DNA from: Leptospira perolatii
GTDB taxonomy: Bacteria; Spirochaetota; Leptospiria; Leptospirales; Leptospiraceae
Assembly (NCBI RefSeq): GCF_002811875.1
Contig: NZ_NPDZ01000009.1
Span: forward strand, 1 to 64,000
Direction: 5' to 3'
DNA length: 64,000 nucleotides
Of this stretch, positions 27,126 to 37,276 are shown piece after piece; the first letter of the stretch is position 1, and each line of letters begins with the position of its first letter. A model generated the notes under the pieces. That model made no database searches, had not been told where the DNA came from, and was given only the letters and a program-made list of their open reading frames with translations. Position numbers and translations under genes: made by a program.

Positions 27126-27551
27126 ATGAAACGAAAGTGGGTGGTGGTAGCAAATAGAAGTGAAGCTAAGATTTTCGAATACCAAGGCCCTAGCCAAGGT
27201 TTGAAACTTCTCCAGTCTATGGAGAATCCGGATGGAAGGCTAAGCAATGCGGAACTGACTACCGAAAAAGGACAGTCGCCTCGTGCCGATTTTGATTTAA
27301 CGTATGAACGAGAGCCGAAACGAAAAGTTGCGGAAGCATTTGCAGGCAAGCTATCGGATTTTGTAAACTTAGAAAGGAAGAAAGACTCCTTTTCCAATTT
27401 CATACTCATCTCTGAACCCGGATTTATGGGAATGGTATTAAGTAAACTTGATGATCATACCCGTGAAAAGATTTATCATAAAATGCCTAAGGACATTGTT
27501 CACGCAAATCCTGTTAGTTTAATGGGCCACCTAAAGAGTGTGCTTGCATAA
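27126..27551 (+). CDS. Host-attachment-type protein (baeRF-like)
   Basis: 141 residues from the ATG at 27126, preferred because GGGGG is 9 nt upstream and the homologous region begins at MKRKWVVVANRSEAKIF. The family is named from a plant-bacterium attachment gene, but the fold resembles archaeal release factor-like domains. Sequence marks: NRSEAKIFEY, then the E-P-K-R-K-V-A-E-AF segment, then LILISEPGF-like ISEPGFMG and the MPKDIVHANP tail. Cytoplasmic, no signal. Function in Leptospira unknown. A hairpin-like segment follows at about 27570-27598. Confidence 0.82.
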   Translation: MKRKWVVVANRSEAKIFEYQGPSQGLKLLQSMENPDGRLSNAELTTEKGQSPRADFDLTYEREPKRKVAEAFAGKLSDFVNLERKKDSFSNFILISEPGFMGMVLSKLDDHTREKIYHKMPKDIVHANPVSLMGHLKSVLA

Positions 27552-27723
27552 TGTATCCATGACAGTAAGTGAAGAGCTTCTTCGGAGTTCTCACTTGCTT
27601 GTCCATTCCTAAATAGCTTTCTAGTTTTCGCTAACTTTTTTCCATTTTTAGAACCTTTCTATAAACCTTCATTGACTCCGATTTCTTTTTCTTAAAATCT
27701 CTTCCGAAAGGAAAACGGACAAA

Positions 27724-29274
27724 ATGGCCCAGTCAAAAGATAAATATGTTCTCTCCATCGATAGTGGTGGGAGCGGAATACGAGCAATTTTATTCGATAA
27801 GAAAGGAAGTATTGTAGAAAGGCAGTACGAAAAAACTCCTCCGATTACGAAAGAGCCTGGTTCTTTGGAACACGATCCAGAAGTGCTTTGGAAGGCACTG
27901 CTTTCTATTGTTAAGAAAATTATAAAGAAGAAACAATTTCATCCCTCTAATTTTGCCGGAATTGGAATTTGCAACCAAAGGGGATCTTTTTTGCTCTGGG
28001 AAAAGGAGACAGGCAAACCTTTAACCAAGCTAATCAGTTGGGCAGATGTTAGATCGGGGGATACGGCCGACCAGATGAACTCTCACAAACTTTGGAGATT
28101 CATCCAAATCATATCAGGTGCGATCGGAAAATTGACTGGGCACCCGATGATGATTGCAACATACATGCTAAGGTTCACGACCGATCACGCTTCGGTTCGT
28201 TTGAAGTGGGTTTTTGATAGAAATCCGGAACTAAGGAAGAGGGCGCAAAAAGGAGAAATTCTTTTCGGAACTCTCGACACTTGGTTTGTATATAAGCTCA
28301 CCGGGGGAAAAGAACATCTGAGCGATCCTTCGAATGCTACCGTGACAGGAATGTTTAACCCTTTTCAATTACAGTGGAATGGCCCTTTATGCGGAATTTT
28401 TAAAATTCCAATGAAAATATTTCCAAAGGTAAGAGATACAGGCTCAGATTTTGGAGTCACTGATCCGAAGTTGTTTAACGGAATCTCAATTCCGATTCGC
28501 GCAGTGGTCGGAGATCAGATGGCTGCGTTATACGGTCATTGCTGTTTTGAAAGAGGAGGGGTAAAGATTTCCCAAGGCTCCGGTGCGTTCGTTGACATGA
28601 ATATGGGAAACAAGCCGAAGCTTTCGAAAAAAGGATTATTCCCTCTGGTTGCTTGGCAGCTTGGAGGAGTTCCTACTTACATGCTGGAAGGCTATGTCGC
28701 CACCGCAGGAACATTGATTGATTGGCTCGGAAAAGGGATCGGATTATCCGACACTCCGAAAGTGTTAAACGAACTCGCCGCCCAGACTCAGGATACAGAG
28801 GGAGTTATATTTGTTCCAACCGCCTCTGGAATGAGATATCCTCATTTTAATCCTAGGGCAAAGGCTTCAATATTCGGTTTATCTCTCGCGACACACAGAA
28901 GGCACGTGGCCCGGGCAGTTCTTGAGGGAATCGCATTAAGCTTATATGAAATACTCGAAGGAATTAAACAAGACACCAAGGTTCCGGTCACGGAGATCAT
29001 GGTAGATGGTGGGGTGTCCCAATCCGACATTTTGCTGCAATGTCTATCTGACTTTTGTAATGTAGAAGTGAAGCGCGCCCCAGAGCCTGATATGACCGCT
29101 ACAGGCGCAGCCTACTTAGCGGGTTTGGCTTGCGGTTTTTGGAAAAATCAAGAAGAACTAAAATCGATCCAGAAGGGATACAAAGTTTTCCGTCCAAAAA
29201 TGGATCCTAGGACTCGGGACTCTAAGCTTTCTCGTTGGAAAAAAGCGGTGAAAGGCACTCTGGAGATGGATTGA
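27724..29274 (+). CDS. FGGY-family carbohydrate kinase
   Basis: A 516-residue sugar kinase that uses ATP. The N-terminal phosphate motif is [18 protein letters not shown], then [15 protein letters not shown], and the catalytic/metal region is [13 protein letters not shown]. The C-terminal FGGY signature appears as [16 protein letters not shown] and [11 protein letters not shown]. The substrate cannot be told from sequence (glycerol, xylulose and others share the fold). GAAAGGAAAACGGAC precedes the ATG. Confidence 0.9.
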   Translation: MAQSKDKYVLSIDSGGSGIRAILFDKKGSIVERQYEKTPPITKEPGSLEHDPEVLWKALLSIVKKIIKKKQFHPSNFAGIGICNQRGSFLLWEKETGKPLTKLISWADVRSGDTADQMNSHKLWRFIQIISGAIGKLTGHPMMIATYMLRFTTDHASVRLKWVFDRNPELRKRAQKGEILFGTLDTWFVYKLTGGKEHLSDPSNATVTGMFNPFQLQWNGPLCGIFKIPMKIFPKVRDTGSDFGVTDPKLFNGISIPIRAVVGDQMAALYGHCCFERGGVKISQGSGAFVDMNMGNKPKLSKKGLFPLVAWQLGGVPTYMLEGYVATAGTLIDWLGKGIGLSDTPKVLNELAAQTQDTEGVIFVPTASGMRYPHFNPRAKASIFGLSLATHRRHVARAVLEGIALSLYEILEGIKQDTKVPVTEIMVDGGVSQSDILLQCLSDFCNVEVKRAPEPDMTATGAAYLAGLACGFWKNQEELKSIQKGYKVFRPKMDPRTRDSKLSRWKKAVKGTLEMD

Positions 29275-29292
29275 TCCGATGGAATTACAGGA

Positions 29293-29697
29293 ATGATTCT
29301 ACTGAAATATTTTTTTCTCTGGTTTGTTCTTTTGTTTTTTGCATTCGTAAATGCATTTTTACGGGAGCTTACATACAAAGAAACTTTCGGAGAAATGGTC
29401 TCACACCAGATTTCTGTATTTACTGGAATCGCAATCATCGGAATTCCGATTTGGTTTATTAGCAAAACTTGGCCTTATAAGAATTCTTCTCAGGCGATTC
29501 AGGTTGGAGTTCTTTGGGCAATCATGACCGAAATGTTTGAAGTTTCGATGATGGTTTTCTCCCAGGGAAAATCTGTGATGGATTTTTTATATGTTCATAA
29601 CATTTTTGCGGGTCAGTTTTGGGGGTTGATCATACTTTGGGTGGCAATTGCGCCTTATCTATTTTATAAAAAAATGAAATCTAAATCAGGTGCCTAG
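29293..29697 (+). CDS. Four-helix membrane protein
   Basis: 134 residues with about four transmembrane helices (starts MILLKYFFLWFVLLFFAF, later IAIIGIPIWFIS and LIILWVAIAPYLF) and a short basic tail. No family recognised. It follows the kinase by 18 nt, so likely the same transcript. Its last 12 nt overlap, tail to tail, the cyclase gene on the other strand. Confidence 0.65.
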   Translation: MILLKYFFLWFVLLFFAFVNAFLRELTYKETFGEMVSHQISVFTGIAIIGIPIWFISKTWPYKNSSQAIQVGVLWAIMTEMFEVSMMVFSQGKSVMDFLYVHNIFAGQFWGLIILWVAIAPYLFYKKMKSKSGA

Positions 29698-31002
29698 GCG
29701 GACCGATTGACTCGAAGAATCTTTTCGTTGGAATCTATCTTGATAAAGTTTCCAAAATAGTGAATTCGGCCTTTCTTGTTCGTCGCAGTATTGAGGAAGG
29801 ATTCCGAGCACGGAGTACATGTGAAGCGGGCCTTTCCCCTTCACTCTGATTTCTCCTCGGGAAATGCATTTGAAAAAGGAGGAAGCAGTAAAATAAACGG
29901 CCTCGGAAATATTGATCGTGCCGGGCTCGGCTCCTGACTCCAATCTACTCGCGGTATTGACTGTGTCACCCCATACGTCGTATGCGAACTTTCTTTCTCC
30001 GATGACTCCTGCCACCACAGGTCCGCTGTGGAGTCCGATTCTCATGTTCCAGTATTCGGAGTTCTGGTGTTCGAATTCTAATTTTCTGAGTTGCATCCAT
30101 CGATTCATTGCGAGTGCGGCGAGAATCGCATCGATCGCATGAGAGTGATTTGGTTCAGGGAGTCCGGCGACCGCCATGTAAGCATCTCCGATCGTTTTAA
30201 TTTTTTCTAATCCAAAAGATTCGGAGATTCTATCGAATTGTCTAAAACAGAAATCAAGCTCCGCAACAAGCTGGTCCGGCTTCATTTGTTCTGAGATTCT
30301 CGTAAACCCAACGAAGTCCGTAAAAAGTACGGTTACATTGTCATAATGAGTCGGTCTGACCTTGTCGTTGCTTTTAAGTTCCTCTGCGATTGATTCAGGC
30401 AAAATGCTTAACAGCAAACGCTTTGATTTTTCTCTTTCGTTTTCCAGTGATTTCGAAAATATCAAAGAAGTAATTCCGATTAGGATCATAATGCCTACGT
30501 AATTTAAGGAAACGTCTAGGAATTTTTCCTCTAAGCTTGCATGCTTTACGATCCATTCCGGGTGAAAGTATTCTATTAAAATAATCGAAAGCCCAAAGGA
30601 TACAGCTAATAGAATGGCTAGAATTTTTTCGAATACTTCAGCCAACAAATAGCCGGCTAGGCCGGAAGTCATAATTAAATAGTAATGTGCCCCTCCATTC
30701 GTACCGGCATTTCCCAACACATTAACAAACAATACAAATTGTCCGAGAGTCATGATCAGCCATACGATCAGTCTTTTTTTGTGCCAGTATCTAGAAGCCA
30801 AATAGCAGCCGAAATAGAAAAGTCCCGCACCACCGTTCAGTAGGATAAGGAACTGAGCATTCTCATAAAGCACCAAAATTGGCAGACCGCCAAGATTCAA
30901 AATCGCATTTAGAATACACAGAAAATTTATCATCCTGTGCTCAACTGTAAAAGAGCGCTTATCTCCGAAGATCGCGTCAATGAATTCGGAATGCTGGAAC
31001 AT
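29686..31002 (-). CDS. Membrane class III adenylate cyclase
   Basis: 438 residues: about six membrane helices in residues 25-185, then a class III cyclase domain (about 215-415). FTDFVGFT holds the metal Asp, EKIKTIGDAYMAVAG has the substrate Lys, and YDVWGDTVNTASRLE has the Asp and the catalytic Asn/Arg. Lys and Asp at these positions point to ATP, hence cAMP. C-terminal helix follows. Leptospira genomes hold many such cyclases. Confidence 0.9.
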   Translation of the reverse strand: MFQHSEFIDAIFGDKRSFTVEHRMINFLCILNAILNLGGLPILVLYENAQFLILLNGGAGLFYFGCYLASRYWHKKRLIVWLIMTLGQFVLFVNVLGNAGTNGGAHYYLIMTSGLAGYLLAEVFEKILAILLAVSFGLSIILIEYFHPEWIVKHASLEEKFLDVSLNYVGIMILIGITSLIFSKSLENEREKSKRLLLSILPESIAEELKSNDKVRPTHYDNVTVLFTDFVGFTRISEQMKPDQLVAELDFCFRQFDRISESFGLEKIKTIGDAYMAVAGLPEPNHSHAIDAILAALAMNRWMQLRKLEFEHQNSEYWNMRIGLHSGPVVAGVIGERKFAYDVWGDTVNTASRLESGAEPGTINISEAVYFTASSFFKCISRGEIRVKGKGPLHMYSVLGILPQYCDEQERPNSLFWKLYQDRFQRKDSSSQSVRLGT

Positions 31003-31046
31003 GGTAGAAGAGTATAAAAGAAAGATTGGATTCGAGCAAGCGATGT

Positions 31047-31481
31047 TTAGGATTCGATAATGCGAATGGAGCTTACGACCGTTGTCAATTGCTCTGCGAG
31101 TTCTTCGCTCGGCTCTTCGTCTCCGTTATAAGTGATTAGCACCATTCTCTTTTTTGTGGCAACCAGATAGACCATCCAGTGCCGATCTTCTTTTAGAAAT
31201 TCGCAGGCAATGATTTGTCCACCTTCGTTGTTATCGAAAAAAGCCGCTTTGTCTGCTTCGTACACAATTCCGTGCGTGGACAAGTAACGTTCCAGCTCTT
31301 GTTCTGGATGAAAGGTGCCTTCCTTATTTTCGAAAGCGTAGACCTGCATCGCGCCGGCCCCGTTTTCCTCAAAAAAAGCAGGAATTCCTTCGATTACAAT
31401 GGTTTGCCAATGGCCCGGCACCACCATCGTGTACCATCCCGAAGGAGAACGGTAGAATTTGTAATCTATCTTTCGTTCCAT
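31047..31481 (-). CDS. DUF3805-like cytoplasmic protein
   Basis: 144 residues, no signal. An SPSGWYTMVVPGHWQ opening followed by EGIPAFFEENGAGAMQVYAF resembles a small beta-rich family I recall as DUF3805 (PsbP/Mog1-like fold). Ends with a helix of Glu/Leu. It is followed, 44 nt on, by the cyclase gene on the same strand. Confidence 0.65.
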   Translation of the reverse strand: MERKIDYKFYRSPSGWYTMVVPGHWQTIVIEGIPAFFEENGAGAMQVYAFENKEGTFHPEQELERYLSTHGIVYEADKAAFFDNNEGGQIIACEFLKEDRHWMVYLVATKKRMVLITYNGDEEPSEELAEQLTTVVSSIRIIES

Positions 31482-31568
31482 GATCGACTATTCACTGTGA
31501 AGCGGTTTGGATGTCTCATTTGTCATACTGACCATTTGAAATTTCTAGGCAAGCATGTTCGGGAATAC

Positions 31569-32840
31569 TTGACATCCATATTTTCAGAAAGCATTCTCGA
31601 AGTAGTGATTGCAATTCTTAAGAATCGTAGAGGCCCATTTTATTTTATTACCACTTTCTTAGCAATTCTCGCCTTTGCTGTATTCGCCTCCTCCTTTGCG
31701 ATTCTGTTATCTATTTTATTGATCCTTTTACTTTTATCTTATCCGATTTTATTAGACTGGATCTCCAGATTCTACGGACAGGTAGATATAGCGGATGAAG
31801 TGCACTTTGCGAGAACGAAAGACGGATGGAACATTGCGCTTCATCGTCACATTCCGCAGCAACCGATACAGGAGCTTGCACCGGTAATCGTAGTACACGG
31901 GATTGCCACAAACAAGTTCGTCGCTGACTTGGATAAACGGCATTCTCTTCCTTATTTTCTAAAACTAAGAGGGTTCGAAGTATTTGCGGTTTCTCTACGC
32001 GGAGCAGGTAGTTCGTATCACGAAAGTAATAGCGGTTACGAAGATTTTACATTTGATGATTTAGCGAAATATGATGTGCCCGCGATCATCGAAAAAGTAA
32101 TGGCGATCACCGGAAAACCAAGGATCAATTGGGTCGGACATTCGATGGGTGCAATGATCATGTATGCCTACATGGGAATTTGCAAAAAGGAAGATAAGCA
32201 AAAGATCGCTTGTTTTGTAGCTATGGGTGGACCTGGGAACTTAAACCATCTTGGTTTGAGTTTGATTGGACTGCTGTCTAGATTTCCTAGAGCGAGAAAA
32301 GTTTTGGATCTAAAATTCGGAGCATCGATGCTCGCTCCGGTAGCAGGTGAGATATTTACCCCCGTTGATGAAATGCTCTATAATCCGAAGGCTACTTCCG
32401 GAAAAACTGTGAAGAAAGTCATGAAGAACGCGATCGAAAATATCAGCGAAGGAGTCATCGAGCAGTTCATGAGTTGGATTGAAACCAAGCGAATGACTTC
32501 CCTGAACGGATTTTATGATTATATCGAAAACCAAAAAGAGATAACTGTTCCGAGTTTTTTCATCGCCGGTGCAAAGGATGCAATTGGTACTCCTGAGACA
32601 GTCCGATTCGTTTACGAGAGAGCTAAGGCGAAAGTGAAAAAATTCTACGTGGTTTCGAAAGAAAACGGAAGCTCCGAAGACTATGGCCACGGTTGTCTAC
32701 TTTTGGCGGAAAAGGCGGAGGACGACCTATTTCCCAAAATCGAGGAATTTTTGAGAAACTACGGAACTCAAAAAAAAGTGAGTTGGATGGGAAAAATCCG
32801 AAAAGGATTCGGTTCCGCCTGGAAAAAGCTCAGGTTATAA
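31569..32840 (+). CDS. Membrane-anchored alpha/beta hydrolase
   Basis: About 423 residues from a TTG at 31569 (GGGAA 5 nt upstream); a GTG at 31497 is an alternative. The longer upstream frame lies opposite the DUF3805-like gene and is probably not translated. Two adjacent membrane helices (residues about 24-62) precede an alpha/beta hydrolase domain. The nucleophile elbow is GHSMGAMI, the oxyanion region VIVVHGIAT, and the catalytic His likely EDYGHGCLLL, with Asp in AGAKDAIG. Resembles lipase or PHA-depolymerase-like proteins. Substrate unknown. Confidence 0.82.
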   Translation: MTSIFSESILEVVIAILKNRRGPFYFITTFLAILAFAVFASSFAILLSILLILLLLSYPILLDWISRFYGQVDIADEVHFARTKDGWNIALHRHIPQQPIQELAPVIVVHGIATNKFVADLDKRHSLPYFLKLRGFEVFAVSLRGAGSSYHESNSGYEDFTFDDLAKYDVPAIIEKVMAITGKPRINWVGHSMGAMIMYAYMGICKKEDKQKIACFVAMGGPGNLNHLGLSLIGLLSRFPRARKVLDLKFGASMLAPVAGEIFTPVDEMLYNPKATSGKTVKKVMKNAIENISEGVIEQFMSWIETKRMTSLNGFYDYIENQKEITVPSFFIAGAKDAIGTPETVRFVYERAKAKVKKFYVVSKENGSSEDYGHGCLLLAEKAEDDLFPKIEEFLRNYGTQKKVSWMGKIRKGFGSAWKKLRL

Positions 32841-33055
32841 TTAGGAATTCTTCCTTAAAAATCAACATCCTATCTTTTTATTCATCAATCGGATCCGATT
32901 CGTCTCACCATCATGCTTATAAGTTGAGCACTCTGTTAATTTAATTCTACAAATTAGGCACATTGTTCCCGTTAGCTGGTATGGTACGCTATTTGCATAT
33001 AGATTGGGAAAGTGCCATGCGGATCCCAAAACATCGGAATCGTTGAGGTTCAACT

Positions 33056-34918
33056 ATGATAGAGCTCAAATTCGGACAGAGAAAGGTAGTCAACTTTCGC
33101 GGCGCGAGAAAGGTCGTCGGAGGTTTAACGGAAAAAAACAAAATCGATATCCTTCTTTATATCAGTAAGGAATTTGCGAACGCTGATAAAGAAGAAGAGC
33201 TGTACGATATCGTCCTCAGTTTATGTAAGGATATCTTTGAATGTGATAATACTACAGTTCGCATGTGGGGAAAGGATAAGTTCCTACATCCGGTTCGCTT
33301 TTCTGTCGAGACTTCTCCTCCTCGTAGAAAGCTTTCCGCAGACGAAGGATATTCCGGTTTTACATATAAGACCAAGTCATCACTAATCATTCAAGACCTG
33401 ACTCATCATCCGGAATACATGGATGAAGGAGAAACCACCAAGTCGGTGATGTGTGTTCCGATCAATTATAAGGAAGATTGCTTAGGAACTATATCTGTCG
33501 AATCTGAAACGGAGTTTTTCTATCGGGAAGACGATCTTGAAATTTTGGAAGCACTTGCTTCGCAGCTAGCATTGGCGCTAACAGGCGTTAGGTTGATCAT
33601 GGGCTTGGTTGCAGCAAACGAAAGAGAGGCGACCATTCTGAAGCAATTAGAATGGGATATGAAGATGGGGCGAAATGTACAAAGCCAAATCGTCAATACT
33701 CAAATCCCTCCTTGGAACGGTTTGCATTTTGGGACTCACTATGAACCGATGACCGAAGTATCGGGAGATTACTTCGATGTAGTTCGTCAAGGGAATTCGA
33801 TCACAGTGATTATCGCCGACGTTTCTGGACATGGAATTCCTGCGGCTTTGGTTACTATGTCGATTCACTATCAGTTCCGTCGTTGCTCTGCACTCGGAAT
33901 GGGTTTGACCGAAATTCTTGCCGAATTAGGAGAATCGATTCGGCCTCAGCTTCCAGATGGAACTTACTTTACCGCTTTCATCCTGAAAGCTTACAGCGAT
34001 TATACATATTCTTATGTGAACGCTGCACACCAAAAAATGTTGCATTATCACAATGCTGCCGGTCGCATCGAGGAACTTGATACCGACGGAGTTCCATTAG
34101 GAATTTTTGAAGTAGAAAGAAGTAACTTTCAGGAAAAGCAAGGTAAAATATTACCCGGAGACATTCTTTTCCTTTCGACAGATGGAATCGTAGAACAAAA
34201 GAACGAGCAAAGACAGGAATTAGGCAACCAGAGATTCATAGAATGGATTCGTCAGGAAAAATCCACGATAGAAGAGCAGAGAGACAAGATCTATGCTTCC
34301 GACCTCATCGGTTCTTTGATCGGTAGATTTAAGAAATTTAAAGGAGACACTAGGACAGGCGATGACCTCTCCTTACTTGCCATCCAGTGCAATCCGGAAC
34401 TGGGAAAAGCAAGATCCTTGTTGGCAATGGCGAAAACCGCAGCCAAAGAAAAAAGAGATCAGTTAGCTTACGAAAAGGCTTTGGAAGTTTTTTCGATGGA
34501 TGAGTCTTTAAAAGACACTCTGGTTCTGCTTGGTAAAATGTACTACCGAGATAGAAACTTCGAAAAGAGCGTTCAGTTCCTGGAAAAATACATCCGAACC
34601 AGTGGAGAAGAATCCGCGCATATCCATTACATTCTAGGTAGAGCTTATTACGAATTAGCAAATATCCAGGATGCGAAGAAATCCCTGAAAAGATCCTTAG
34701 CAATGGATCATACCTACGCAAAGTCCAGCCTAAGGCTGGCAAGATGCTACTTGAAGGAAAATGAAACCGCAAAGGCAGTCAAGGTCCTACAGCAAGGAAT
34801 CAAAAGTGCTCCCACTAATGAATACTTAAAAATTTCCTTAAAGAAGTTGGAGGAAGTAGTTCGGAAAAAATTAGAAGAAGAAGCACTAGGAACCGAAATG
34901 CGGCAGGCCGCCGTTTGA
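33056..34918 (+). CDS. GAF-SpoIIE phosphatase with C-terminal TPR
   Basis: 620 residues: GAF domain (about 30-180), SpoIIE phosphatase (about 205-440; IIADVSGHGIPAALV, LFLSTDGIVEQKN, GDDLSLLAI) and three to four TPR units (about 455-605). It likely dephosphorylates a partner such as a STAS protein, and the TPR may recruit it or the partner. Companion of the RsbU-like gene at 14416. It ends 48 nt before the ammonium transporter. Confidence 0.9.
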   Translation: MIELKFGQRKVVNFRGARKVVGGLTEKNKIDILLYISKEFANADKEEELYDIVLSLCKDIFECDNTTVRMWGKDKFLHPVRFSVETSPPRRKLSADEGYSGFTYKTKSSLIIQDLTHHPEYMDEGETTKSVMCVPINYKEDCLGTISVESETEFFYREDDLEILEALASQLALALTGVRLIMGLVAANEREATILKQLEWDMKMGRNVQSQIVNTQIPPWNGLHFGTHYEPMTEVSGDYFDVVRQGNSITVIIADVSGHGIPAALVTMSIHYQFRRCSALGMGLTEILAELGESIRPQLPDGTYFTAFILKAYSDYTYSYVNAAHQKMLHYHNAAGRIEELDTDGVPLGIFEVERSNFQEKQGKILPGDILFLSTDGIVEQKNEQRQELGNQRFIEWIRQEKSTIEEQRDKIYASDLIGSLIGRFKKFKGDTRTGDDLSLLAIQCNPELGKARSLLAMAKTAAKEKRDQLAYEKALEVFSMDESLKDTLVLLGKMYYRDRNFEKSVQFLEKYIRTSGEESAHIHYILGRAYYELANIQDAKKSLKRSLAMDHTYAKSSLRLARCYLKENETAKAVKVLQQGIKSAPTNEYLKISLKKLEEVVRKKLEEEALGTEMRQAAV

Positions 34919-34966
34919 ACTTTATAAAAAGATACTATTTACAGAGAAAGGAGACTAAGAATATCT

Positions 34967-36310
34967 ATGCGTAGTTTAGCAGTACTTATGCTCGCTCTTG
35001 CTGGGAGCGGATTGTTTGCACAAGGCGGGACGGCTGAACCTCCGCCAATGTCGGATGCCGTTTTACGATCCGAGGTCAATTGGCTTTGGACGTGCATCGC
35101 TGCATTTCTAGTTTTCTTTATGCAAGCCGGTTTCTCTCTCGTAGAAGCTGGTTTTACAAGAGCAAAAAATACGGTGAACATTTTAATGAAGAACTTCATG
35201 GACTTTGCGTTAGGTTCTTTATTTTTTTGGCTGATCGGCTTTTCCATTATGTTTGGACCTCAATTGCTTACAGGATTCGGATTTGGTAGTCCTGGATTTG
35301 CCGAGAGCCTTATCGTAAAAGACGGTGTGCCTGACAAATGGGGCTTCGCATTTTTGATCTTCCAAATGGTGTTTGCGGGAACTGCTGCGACGATCGTATC
35401 CGGAGCGATGGCTGAGAGGACCAAGTTTATTTCCTATGTAATTTTCTCGATTGTGATTACCGGATTGATTTATCCAGTTTTCGGATCCATGGCTTGGGCG
35501 GGTCTCTGGGGTTTGAACAAAGGATTTTTGGAGTTAAAAGGATTCATCGATTTTGCAGGATCTACTGTAGTGCATTCTGTCGGCGGTTGGGCAGGCTTGG
35601 CAGGAGCTCTGATTCTTGGGCCTCGTTTGGGCAAATACCAGGACGGAAAGGTAGTCCCGATTCTCGGACACAACATGACCATTGCCGCACTTGGAGTATT
35701 TATTCTTTGGTTTGGGTGGTTCGGATTTAACCCGGGCTCCACAACATCCGTAGGTGGTGGAAACTTTGCCATCATCGCAGTTACGACGAATATGGCTGCA
35801 GCGGCAGGTGCTACTGCTGCAATGATTGTAACCTGGATTCTATTCAAAAAACCAGATATAGGTCTTACATTGAATGGTGCACTCGCCGGTCTAGTAGCGA
35901 TTACGGCTCCCTGTGCGAATGTGAGTATCAGTTCTGCAGTTTTGATAGGGCTGGTAGCAGGAGTTCTCGTAGTATTTAGCGTCATCTTTTTCGACAAAAT
36001 CAAGATCGATGACCCTGTAGGAGCCGTTTCGGTGCACGGAGTTTGTGGAGCCTGGGGAACTCTCGCCGCAGGTCTATTTGCGGAAGAAGCTTATGGTGGG
36101 ATCAAAGGGCTATTCTTTGGCGGCGGATTTGATCCGGTAATCACTCAATTGACCGGGATCTTGATCGCTTTTGTCTGGTCCTTTGGCGCATCCTCCGTTT
36201 TGTTCCTGACTTTAAAGTACACAATCGGACTTAGAGTGTCAGAAGACGAGGAAATCCAGGGCCTAGATATTCTGGAACACGGAAACGAAGCGTATCCGGT
36301 ATCCAAATAA
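34967..36310 (+). CDS. amt: Ammonium transporter
   Basis: A 447-residue Amt/MEP/Rh protein with eleven helices. The N-terminal 18 residues look like a cleaved signal peptide (LALAGSGLFAQ), as in many Amts. Family marks: SLVEAGFTRAKN, GAMAERTKF, and the pore twin-His region in STVVHSVGGWAGLAGA and SVHGVCGAWGTLAAG. No glnB neighbour is seen, and the C-terminal tail lacks a clear GlnK-docking motif. Ends in a strong hairpin terminator. Confidence 0.94.
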   Translation: MRSLAVLMLALAGSGLFAQGGTAEPPPMSDAVLRSEVNWLWTCIAAFLVFFMQAGFSLVEAGFTRAKNTVNILMKNFMDFALGSLFFWLIGFSIMFGPQLLTGFGFGSPGFAESLIVKDGVPDKWGFAFLIFQMVFAGTAATIVSGAMAERTKFISYVIFSIVITGLIYPVFGSMAWAGLWGLNKGFLELKGFIDFAGSTVVHSVGGWAGLAGALILGPRLGKYQDGKVVPILGHNMTIAALGVFILWFGWFGFNPGSTTSVGGGNFAIIAVTTNMAAAAGATAAMIVTWILFKKPDIGLTLNGALAGLVAITAPCANVSISSAVLIGLVAGVLVVFSVIFFDKIKIDDPVGAVSVHGVCGAWGTLAAGLFAEEAYGGIKGLFFGGGFDPVITQLTGILIAFVWSFGASSVLFLTLKYTIGLRVSEDEEIQGLDILEHGNEAYPVSK

Positions 36311-36326
36311 ACCGAATATAATTCGT

Positions 36327-36365
36327 AGGAGATCCCCATTTTTGACTTATGTGGGATCTCCTTTT
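36327..36365 (+). terminator. Terminator after amt
   Basis: A perfect 10-bp stem (AGGAGATCCC, 36327-36336, with GGGATCTCCT, 36353-36362) with a 16-nt loop and TTTT at 36362-36365. Stands 16 nt past the amt stop. Confidence 0.82.
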
Positions 36366-36406
36366 CACGTTGACGGAATCCGCAGGACCGGCGCGAATGA
36401 GAGGGT

Positions 36407-37075
36407 ATGGCCCCCGGTTTCTTGCGCTTTCTCAAATTTTGCCTTCCGATTCTTGCAATTTTTCTAACCGGTTGTTTTGACTACGAAGAAACTTTGACGA
36501 TCAATCCGGACTTTTCCGGAACCCTAGAAGTAAGCTACGTTGTTCCTACCAAAAAAAAATCCGACGAATCTCTGATCAAATTTTTACCCACTAGAAAAGA
36601 AGAGATTATCAATCGCTTAAACAAAGAATTTTTTGCAAAGAGTGTGACTCTAAAGGATTATAGCATGCAAAAAATTGAATCTTCTGATGCGGAGCCTGGA
36701 GCGTTTAAGGAAAAAGCAAAAGTGTCTTACAAGGTGGAGTTCTCGGACGTTACGCAATTAGAAGGAATCCTTCTGGGAAGCGTCCAGATCCGGAGAAAAG
36801 AAAGAACGGTCTACTTTAAACGAGAATTTCCGTCCGTTTCCAAATCGAATGAATCTAGCAAAATGGAAGGAGAGAAAAAAGTATTCTCCGAAACTCTTCG
36901 TCTGCTCCGAAATAATTCTATGGCGTTTAGAGTCGCGTTTCCGATCGCATCTATCTGTACCTCGAACCGGGGAGAAGTGAATCTAGGAAGACTGAGTTAT
37001 CGTTTGCCTCTTACTGATACCGTAGAAAGAGCAGGGAATAAATCCTGGGATTTCAGAATCACGATCGTTTATTGA
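36407..37075 (+). CDS. Lipoprotein of LppM-like architecture, unknown function
   Basis: 222 residues with lipobox LTGC near residue 22, giving CFDYEETLTINPDFSGTLEVSY. This opening of beta strands with a NPDFSG turn resembles LppM-type lipoproteins, and a second similar strand region follows (ETLRLLRNNSMAFRV). The middle is Lys/Glu rich. GAGAGGG precedes the ATG. The AT palindrome at 37081-37097 lies just past its stop. Confidence 0.65.
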   Translation: MAPGFLRFLKFCLPILAIFLTGCFDYEETLTINPDFSGTLEVSYVVPTKKKSDESLIKFLPTRKEEIINRLNKEFFAKSVTLKDYSMQKIESSDAEPGAFKEKAKVSYKVEFSDVTQLEGILLGSVQIRRKERTVYFKREFPSVSKSNESSKMEGEKKVFSETLRLLRNNSMAFRVAFPIASICTSNRGEVNLGRLSYRLPLTDTVERAGNKSWDFRITIVY

Positions 37076-37080
37076 TTGTG

Positions 37081-37097
37081 AATTGTTATTAACAATT
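37081..37097. promoter_or_regulatory. AATTGTTA-T-TAACAATT palindrome after lipoprotein gene
   Basis: A perfect 17-bp dyad 5 nt past the stop, between convergent genes. AT-rich and without a T tract, so a weak hairpin. It may mark a weak bidirectional terminator. Confidence 0.3.
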
Positions 37098-37276
37098 ATC
37101 GCTTATCAACTTTCACTTACTGAATGCGGGAACTGAGAACTATTTTTTCCTACACAAAGAAAGAAGCGATAACTATCGCAAGTAGTTCCTCCTGGAACCG
37201 AAATAGCTTGGCTATCTATACAGGCAATCTAGTCTTAATTTGCACTCTTTTTCCTTTTTTCATTTCTAAGGATGGA

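Noticed and set aside
26682..27540. GCCACCTAA(C/A)GAGTG occurs at 26682 and at 27526 in the attachment gene
   Set aside because: 14 of 15 matching bases, but flanks do not align; the first copy is part of a local 12-bp tandem. Probably chance.
31215..31568. Upstream extension of the hydrolase frame
   Set aside because: It lies opposite the DUF3805-like gene and lacks hydrolase-like features; the start at 31569 gives the expected membrane anchor.
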